Below, in pieces: positions 6,794-10,637 of a stretch of DNA of 10,637 bases (the stretch's first letter is position 1; every line of letters begins with the position of its first letter). Both the position numbers and the translations under genes were made by a program. This stretch comes from JANNOG01 sp050329415 (GTDB lineage Bacteria > Actinomycetota > Actinomycetes > Actinomycetales > JBBAYJ01): contig JBHJOS010000182.1 in assembly GCA_050329415.1 (NCBI GenBank), forward strand, positions 1 through 10,637. Direction: 5' to 3'. The notes under the pieces were generated by a model. It saw only the letters and a program-made list of their open reading frames with translations. It made no database searches and was not told where the DNA came from.

Positions 6794-8043
6794 GGCTCGG
6801 CCGGCACGGCCATCGCCTGCCGGAGCAAGGTCGTGGCGGCCTCGAGGTCCGGCCCGAGGTCGGCAGCGGCCACAAGCTCCCCGGTGAGCAGCCGGGTCAG
6901 CGCCGGCGCGGCGGCAGTGGGCACCCGAGCGGTCGCCTCGACGGTGCGCACCTCGAGCGCGTCGCCGTCCGGGACGACAGCGGCGCGCAGCCCGCGCCGC
7001 CATCGGAGCGCGGTGGAGCCGTCCAGTGCGGCCAGTGCGGCCTGCTGGCGCAACGGCGGGACCGGTTCGGCGCGGACCGCCGAGGCGGCGGTGCGGCCCA
7101 GGTCGTCGGCCACCCGCCGGGTGAGCTCCGAGGATCCGCGCAGCGCCTGGAGGCGGGAGACCAGGGTCTCGAGCGCCAGCCGGACCTCGCCGTCGAGGTC
7201 GTCGGGCGAGGCGATGTCGACACCCATCGGCAGCGCCCGCCGCAGCGCCTCGTCGTCGGCGAGACCGGCGAGCACTCGCTCGGCGACGTGCCGTCTCGTC
7301 CACGGGTGGATGCCGAGCGTGAGGTGGGCACTGACCTCGCCGAGCGCCGTCGCGGCGTGGACGAAGCCGCGGGGCAGGTACAGCGCGTCGCCGGGCTCGA
7401 GCACGACGTCGAGCGCCGGAGGCGCCGCGACGGCAGCGGCCACGTCCTCGCGGTGCTCCGTCCACGGCATCCCGGGTGTCGGGGGCGCCGCCACGGGGTG
7501 GTGCACGACCCACCGCTTGCGCCCGGCCACCTGGAGGACGAAGACGTCGTGGGTGTCGTAGTGGGGGTCGAAGCCGCGGGACTGCGGCGGAGTCAGGTAG
7601 GCGTTGATCTGGACCGGGTGGCCGAGGTCGGCCGCCAGGTCCTGCGCGAGGTCGAGCAGGGGTCCGTGACTGCGGTGCAGCCCCTGCAGCACCAGCGTCG
7701 AGCCTTCGGCGAACAGCCGGGCCAGCCGGTCGTCAGCCACCTGGTCGCCGACCGTCGCCCCGATGCCGCCGCCGCGGGTGAAGGCATCCGCGCCCAGGGT
7801 GCGGCCGTCCCGAGCGACTCGCAGGAATGGGGTCCGCAGTCCCTGGCGGGACAGCAGCCGGTCGACGTCGTCGAGACTCAGCAGGTCGGCGAAGCCCTGC
7901 GGGCCGAGGTCCGCGGCTCGGCTCAGCGATGCCTCACGGCCCCAGACCTCGTCGGCGAACCGGTCGAGGTCCAGGGCCGTGCAGCGACGCAGGGCACCAC
8001 CGGGCCGCACGGAGCGGACCGTCGCACCCGGCCGAGCGGTCAT
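6790..8043 (-). CDS. JmjC/cupin_4 2-oxoglutarate- and Fe(II)-dependent oxygenase
   Basis: Ribosomal-oxygenase-like JmjC protein (cupin_4, YcfD/NO66/MINA53 class), a family that hydroxylates protein side chains using Fe(II), O2 and 2-oxoglutarate. At 417 residues it matches the family. The double-stranded beta-helix iron site is intact: His161 and Asp163 in DPHYDTHDVFVLQVAGRKRW (159-178), and His229 in GDALYLPRGFVHAA (218-231). Lys176 is placed to bind 2-oxoglutarate. Upstream, GATVGDQVADD to LVLQGLHR (95-124) and HPVQINAYLTPP (142-153) are typical. About 170 C-terminal residues form the dimerisation and winged-helix-like part. ATG 8043 is three bases after the stop of the GGAD peptide; GGAG sits 11 bases upstream, inside the peptide's last repeat. 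The substrate is unknown. Ribosomal protein hydroxylation is the default guess and the adjacent peptide is the tempting alternative. Confidence 0.88.
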   Translation of the reverse strand: MTARPGATVRSVRPGGALRRCTALDLDRFADEVWGREASLSRAADLGPQGFADLLSLDDVDRLLSRQGLRTPFLRVARDGRTLGADAFTRGGGIGATVGDQVADDRLARLFAEGSTLVLQGLHRSHGPLLDLAQDLAADLGHPVQINAYLTPPQSRGFDPHYDTHDVFVLQVAGRKRWVVHHPVAAPPTPGMPWTEHREDVAAAVAAPPALDVVLEPGDALYLPRGFVHAATALGEVSAHLTLGIHPWTRRHVAERVLAGLADDEALRRALPMGVDIASPDDLDGEVRLALETLVSRLQALRGSSELTRRVADDLGRTAASAVRAEPVPPLRQQAALAALDGSTALRWRRGLRAAVVPDGDALEVRTVEATARVPTAAAPALTRLLTGELVAAADLGPDLEAATTLLRQAMAVPAEP

Positions 8044-8046
8044 CGC

Positions 8047-8268
8047 TCAGTGAGCTCCGCCGTCGGCGCCCCCGTCTGCTCCGCCGTCTGCTCCGCCGTC
8101 GGCGCCCCCGTCTGCGCCCTTGTCGGCGCCCCCGTCTGCTCCGCCGTCTGCGCCCTTGTCGGCTCCGCCGTCGGCTCCGCCGTCGGCCCCGCCGTCCTGC
8201 ACGCCTGGGGTGGCCGCGCCGGCCCCTGCGTCGAGTGGACCCTCGGTCTCTGGGGTGCTGTCAGTCAT
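8047..8268 (-). CDS. GGAD-repeat small acidic peptide
   Basis: A 73-residue protein of no family I recognise. Residues 1-25 (MTDSTPETEGPLDAGAGAATPGVQD) are polar and acidic. Residues 26-73 are twelve tandem 4-residue units: three GGAD, KGAD, two GGAD, KGAD, four GGAD and a final GGAH. There are no Cys, aromatic or membrane segments, and the protein should be highly acidic and disordered. It is probably real: an AGGAGA Shine-Dalgarno (8274-8279) lies 5 bases from the ATG, it fits exactly between two genes on the same strand, and repeat units differ mainly at synonymous positions. Position just before a JmjC oxygenase suggests a modified substrate, like a RiPP precursor with leader (1-25) and multicore repeat (inference). 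Other options are a metal-buffering or linker-like peptide, or an expanded minisatellite. Confidence 0.72.
   Translation of the reverse strand: MTDSTPETEGPLDAGAGAATPGVQDGGADGGADGGADKGADGGADGGADKGADGGADGGADGGADGGADGGAH
8050..8193 (-). repeat. 12-base tandem repeat (12 copies) coding for GGAD units
   Basis: Twelve in-phase 12-base units. On the - strand the main variants are GGCGGAGCAGAC, GGGGGCGCCGAC, GGCGGAGCCGAC and AAGGGCGCAGAC, mixed rather than blocked. All but the last encode GGAD or KGAD. The last reads GGCGGAGCTCAC and encodes GGAH. Copy number is likely to vary between strains. Confidence 0.9.
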
Positions 8269-8273
8269 GGTCG

Positions 8274-8279
8274 TCTCCT
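8274..8279 (-). promoter_or_regulatory. Ribosome binding site of the GGAD peptide
   Basis: AGGAGA on the - strand, 5 bases before ATG 8268. It is the best-spaced strong Shine-Dalgarno in this operon, which suggests the peptide is translated well and independently of the TPR gene. Confidence 0.7.
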
Positions 8280-8284
8280 GTCCG

Positions 8285-8323
8285 GGTGACGTGGGTGTGT
8301 GGCACAGTCAACCGGGCGTCACC
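8285..8323. promoter_or_regulatory. Inverted repeat between TPR gene and peptide
   Basis: GGTGACG (8285-8291) and CGTCACC (8317-8323) are perfect 7-base arms about 25 bases apart, in the 79-base gap after the TPR stop. On the - strand, TTGACT (8311-8306) inside the loop looks like a -35 element, but no convincing -10 follows at 16-18 bases. It could be an operator, an mRNA hairpin setting the TPR-to-peptide ratio, or chance. Confidence 0.3.
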
Positions 8324-8347
8324 AGCCGGCGCACCCGGGGGTCGTGG

Positions 8348-8740
8348 TCACCGCAAGGCGCGCGCCACCCGGTCGTGGGCGTCCGCCTCGGCGTGGCCCG
8401 ACCGGCGCCGCACGGTCCGGGCCAGCGCCTCACGGAGGAAGGCGTCGTCGGGGTGATCCTCGACCAGGCCGCGGAACAGCTCCTCCGCCTTGGCCAGCTG
8501 GGCGCGCATGAAGTACGCCCGGGCGAGCAGTTCCCGGACACAGCGGTCCGGGTGTCGCACCGCCAGCGGCTCCAGCAGCTCGACCGCCTCCCCGTACAGG
8601 CCCTGGCGGACCAGGTCGACAGCGAACCGGTAGGCGTCGGCGTCGTCCATGTCGGATCCGGGGACCAGTTCCACTCCGTCGATCCGGATGTCCGCGAACA
8701 CGTCAACGAGCGGGCGGCCCAGGGTGAGGTCCGTAGTCAC
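8348..8740 (-). CDS. TPR-repeat protein
   Basis: A 130-residue cytoplasmic protein with no signal peptide. After an N-terminal segment of about 33 residues it has two clear tetratricopeptide repeats: DAYRFAVDLVRQGLYGEAVELLEPLAVRHPD (35-65) and RCVRELLARAYFMRAQLAKAEELFRGLVEDHPDD (66-99). A third, degenerate helix pair ends at the C-terminus. The Gly, Ala and Pro positions of each repeat match the TPR consensus. TPR domains bind short peptides or protein tails. As first gene of the unit with the repeat peptide and JmjC oxygenase it could be the substrate-presenting adaptor (inference). GTG 8740 has only a weak ribosome site (GGCGGC), so leaderless translation is possible. It is followed after 79 bases by the peptide gene. 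The TPR call is firm; the role is not. Confidence 0.8.
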   Translation of the reverse strand: MTTDLTLGRPLVDVFADIRIDGVELVPGSDMDDADAYRFAVDLVRQGLYGEAVELLEPLAVRHPDRCVRELLARAYFMRAQLAKAEELFRGLVEDHPDDAFLREALARTVRRRSGHAEADAHDRVARALR

Positions 8741-8773
8741 GCCGCCGTAACGGTCGTTGCGTGAGAAGTGTTC

Positions 8774-8812
8774 CGGGTCGGTCGGGGATCTCTGCTCGAC
8801 CGGTTCGACCCG
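8774..8812 (-). terminator. Hairpin after the Uma2 gene
   Basis: CGGGTCG (8774-8780) pairs with CGACCCG (8806-8812); an alternative nested stem is CGGTCG (8779-8784) with CGACCG (8797-8802). It begins 5 bases beyond the Uma2 stop in the direction of transcription and has no T-tract. It probably ends or attenuates the Uma2 transcript, which would leave 8741-8773 to hold the promoter of the TPR-peptide-JmjC unit; no clear promoter hexamers are visible there. Confidence 0.45.
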
Positions 8813-8817
8813 AGCGA

Positions 8818-9417
8818 TCAGACGATCTCGGAGAGCCGGACCGTGAGACCGAGCAGCTCGAGCCCGGCGTCGAGCGGGAGTCTGCGGATCGTGCCGTAGG
8901 CCGCGTCCCTCCCGGTCCTGGGATCACCATCGACCGGCTCGGTATGGACCACGACCTTCCGGGTCGCGACATCGATCACCCAGTAGCGCGGGACTCCCGC
9001 CCCGGAGTAGACGCGGGGCTTGACCTCGAGATCGCGGCGGATGCTGCTGCGTGACACCTCCACGACCAGGTGCGCGGTCGTCGGGTGGGCGTCGTCGGTA
9101 CCGGCATCGACGTCCGTCACGGCGATGTCCGGTTCCGGTTCGGACCACCTGTCGGCCGCGAGGGGTAGTCCGTTGGACACGCCATAGCGCCAGGCGTGGG
9201 CCTCGGCCAGCCGGCGCACCAGGTGCTGCGTGATCCGCCGGACGTGATTGCTGTGGATCGGCTGCTGGGGCACCTTCGCGACGACCGTCCCTTCGAGCAG
9301 TTCCACCCGCTGATCCGTGAAGGCACCGGCGGCCACCAGGACGTCGTACTGCTCGCGAGACAGCGGAACGGGACGCAGGTCCTCGTCTGTCACGGCCACA
9401 GCAGTAGTCAACGCCAT
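8818..9417 (-). CDS. Uma2-family PD-(D/E)XK-like protein
   Basis: Uma2/DUF820 family protein of 199 residues, a group with a restriction-endonuclease-like fold that is multiplied in actinobacteria and cyanobacteria. Its biological role is not established. Visible motifs follow the family order: RVELLEGTVV (37-46), LEGTVVAKVPQQPIHSNHV region, SEPEPDIAVTD (92-102, Asp97), HLVVEVSRSSIRRDLEVKPRVY (116-137, Glu120 and Lys133) and AGVPRYWVIDV (140-150). Asp97 and Glu120 are the likely metal ligands. ATG 9417 lies 35 bases after the lon stop with a modest AGGA upstream. It may be cotranscribed with lon, but the gap allows its own promoter. I see no toxin partner or mobile-element hallmark. Confidence 0.85.
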   Translation of the reverse strand: MALTTAVAVTDEDLRPVPLSREQYDVLVAAGAFTDQRVELLEGTVVAKVPQQPIHSNHVRRITQHLVRRLAEAHAWRYGVSNGLPLAADRWSEPEPDIAVTDVDAGTDDAHPTTAHLVVEVSRSSIRRDLEVKPRVYSGAGVPRYWVIDVATRKVVVHTEPVDGDPRTGRDAAYGTIRRLPLDAGLELLGLTVRLSEIV

Positions 9418-9452
9418 GCCCGCAAGACTCGTCCTGCGCCCCGTTCCGCGTG

Positions 9453-10637
9453 TCAGGCCGCGACCGCCCCTGTGGACGGGCGACCCCCGGCGACACCTGT
9501 GGACGACGCCGCCGGCTCCAAGGCCAGCCGGAGCACCTCGCCGACGTCGGACACCGGGTGGATCGTCAGCGCCTCGCGGACCTCGGCCGGGACGTCGTCG
9601 AGGTCGGGCTCGTTGCGGGCCGGGATGACCACGGTCGTCAGCCCCGCCCGGTGCGCGGCCAGCAGCTTCTGCTTGACCCCGCCGATCGGAAGGACCCGGC
9701 CGGTCAGCGACACCTCGCCGGTCATGCCGACGTCGGCCCGCACCAGCCGCCCGGTGAGCAGCGACGCCAGCGCCGTCGTCATGGTGATCCCGGCGGATGG
9801 CCCGTCCTTCGGCACCGCCCCGGCCGGGAAGTGCACGTGCACCCGGTTCTCGGACAGCGCTGCGACCGGCACGTCCAGCGCCTCGCCGTTGGCTCGCAGG
9901 TACCCGAGCGCGATCGCCGCCGACTCCTTCATGACGTCGCCGAGCTGGCCCGTGAGGGTCAGTCCGGGCTCGCCGGGCATCGTCGCGGCCTCGACGAACA
10001 GCACGTCCCCGCCGGTCCCGGTGACCGCCAGCCCGGTCGCCACGCCCGGCACCGCGGTGCGCTCGCCGGACTCCGGCAGGAAGCGGGGCCGGCCGAGGTA
10101 CCGGACGACGTCGCCGTCAGCCACCGTGACCGGAGCCGTCGCCGCCGCCGTGGCGAGCTCGGTCGCCACCTTGCGCAGCACCTTGGCGACGGCCCGCTCC
10201 ATCTGCCGGACGCCCGCCTCGCGGGTGTGCTCGGCGGCGACCCGGCGCAGCGCCCCGTTCTCGACGCGGACCTCGTCGGTGGTCAGCCCGGTCCGCTCCA
10301 GCTGCCGCGGCAGCAGGTGGTCGCGGGCGATGGCGACCTTCTCGTCCTCGGTGTAGCCGTCGAGGCGCACCAGTTCCATCCGGTCCAGCAGCGGGCCGGG
10401 GATCGCCTCGGCGACGTTGGCGGTCGCGAGGAACACGACGTCGGACAGGTCGAGGTCCAGGTCGAGGTAGTGGTCACGGAACGTGTGGTTCTGCGCCGGG
10501 TCGAGGACCTCGAGCAGGGCCGCCGACGGGTCGCCGCGGTAGTCGGCGCCGACCTTGTCGATCTCGTCGAGCAGGATCACCGGGTTCATCGCCCCCGCCT
10601 CCTTGATCGCCCGGACCAGGCGACCGGGCATCGCCCC
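9453..10637 (-). CDS. lon: ATP-dependent Lon protease, C-terminal part (5' end outside window)
   Basis: AAA+ serine protease that degrades misfolded and regulatory proteins in the cytoplasm. The frame is open through the right edge, so the N-terminal substrate domain and Walker A are outside the window. Counting from the Met at 10631, which is internal (family motif GAMPGR): Walker B VILLDEID (18-25), sensor 1 FLATANV (67-73), sensor 2 AGVRQMER (139-146), then the S16 peptidase domain with catalytic Ser279 in KDGPSAG (275-281) and Lys322 in GGVKQKLLAAHRAG (317-330). The Ser-Lys dyad is intact. After the conserved domain there is a short Ala/Ser/Gly-rich tail (373-392). About 394 residues, roughly half of a typical Lon, are visible. 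It is transcribed towards the Uma2 gene. Confidence 0.96.
   Translation of the reverse strand, partial: GAMPGRLVRAIKEAGAMNPVILLDEIDKVGADYRGDPSAALLEVLDPAQNHTFRDHYLDLDLDLSDVVFLATANVAEAIPGPLLDRMELVRLDGYTEDEKVAIARDHLLPRQLERTGLTTDEVRVENGALRRVAAEHTREAGVRQMERAVAKVLRKVATELATAAATAPVTVADGDVVRYLGRPRFLPESGERTAVPGVATGLAVTGTGGDVLFVEAATMPGEPGLTLTGQLGDVMKESAAIALGYLRANGEALDVPVAALSENRVHVHFPAGAVPKDGPSAGITMTTALASLLTGRLVRADVGMTGEVSLTGRVLPIGGVKQKLLAAHRAGLTTVVIPARNEPDLDDVPAEVREALTIHPVSDVGEVLRLALEPAASSTGVAGGRPSTGAVAA

Noticed and set aside
3069..6875. One open frame of 1268 codons on the - strand ending in ModA
   Set aside because: Only the part from 3875 onward is ModA, with a clear lipobox at its start. The rest is Arg/Pro-rich frame shadow of the regulator, BlaI, M56 and Suc_Fer genes.
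5885..7513. Suc_Fer-like protein as a 542-residue product, or fused to JmjC
   Set aside because: Sequence upstream of the CTG at 6793 is antisense-style Arg-rich filler overlapping the well-conserved JmjC gene in another frame. The JmjC gene has its own clean stop.
4610..7561. Long + strand open frame of 983 codons
   Set aside because: It crosses the M56 gene in the wrong frame and then runs antisense to the Suc_Fer and JmjC genes. Composition is low-complexity Arg/Ala/Gly/Pro, as expected of shadows in GC-rich DNA.
8050..8193. CRISPR array or RTX calcium-binding repeat
   Set aside because: Units are 12 bases with no spacers, so it is not CRISPR. The GGAD period of 4 lacks the nonapeptide GGxGxDxUx pattern of RTX proteins.
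8120..8764. + strand open frame opposite the repeat peptide and TPR gene
   Set aside because: It would encode an SAPP-rich repeat followed by unrelated sequence, has no good ribosome site, and is explained by the antisense of three supported genes.
1..10637. tRNA, rRNA, riboswitch (including a Moco-type element), insertion sequence or phage genes
   Set aside because: I looked for these by eye and saw no cloverleaf ends, transposase motifs or integrase motifs. Covariance-model searches could still find a structured RNA I missed.

Overview
This is a GC-rich window (roughly three quarters G+C) with dense, often overlapping genes, many GTG starts and codon third positions almost always G or C. 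This points to a high-GC actinobacterium. The gene content (mono-TOBE helix-turn-helix regulator, BlaI/M56 pair, Suc_Fer-like protein, Lon, Uma2) fits a soil actinomycete, perhaps of the Geodermatophilaceae type. That taxonomic guess is inference only.

Layout. (1) 1-1495, + strand: the 3' part of a rhamnulokinase gene (rhaB), cut by the left window edge. (2) 1547-4300, - strand: a compact molybdate uptake operon, transcribed as HTH-TOBE regulator, modA (lipoprotein binding protein), modB (permease), modC (ATPase). Consecutive genes overlap by 4 bases except modB/modC, which have a 29-base gap. The ATPase has no C-terminal TOBE domain; the only TOBE domain in the operon is on the regulator. 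(3) 4435-5720, + strand and divergent from the mod operon: a BlaI/MecI-type repressor overlapping a membrane M56-type metallopeptidase. (4) 5721-5884: a gap between convergent genes holding a striking 37-base palindrome made of two 13-base palindromic units. (5) 5885-8740, - strand: the most unusual part, an apparent four-gene unit in the order TPR protein, 73-residue GGAD-repeat peptide, JmjC/cupin_4 2-oxoglutarate oxygenase, sucrase/ferredoxin-like protein. (6) 8818-9417, - strand: a Uma2-family (PD-(D/E)XK-like) protein. (7) 9453-10637, - strand: the C-terminal part of an ATP-dependent Lon protease, cut by the right window edge.

How the genes may work together. The mod genes import molybdate, and the HTH-TOBE protein is the obvious candidate Mo-responsive regulator. 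The BlaI/M56 pair looks like a proteolysis-relieved repressor switch whose target is not visible here. The 5885-8740 unit is the best candidate for an undescribed system. A short acidic peptide of twelve 4-residue repeats ends three bases before the start of a JmjC-type oxygenase, a family whose known members hydroxylate proteins. It is flanked by a TPR protein that could present the substrate and a CxxxxxxxCC-type Fe-S/thioredoxin-like protein that could handle redox. I infer that the repeat peptide may be the oxygenase's substrate. Nothing in the sequence proves it.

No tRNA, rRNA, CRISPR array, insertion sequence or phage gene was recognised.
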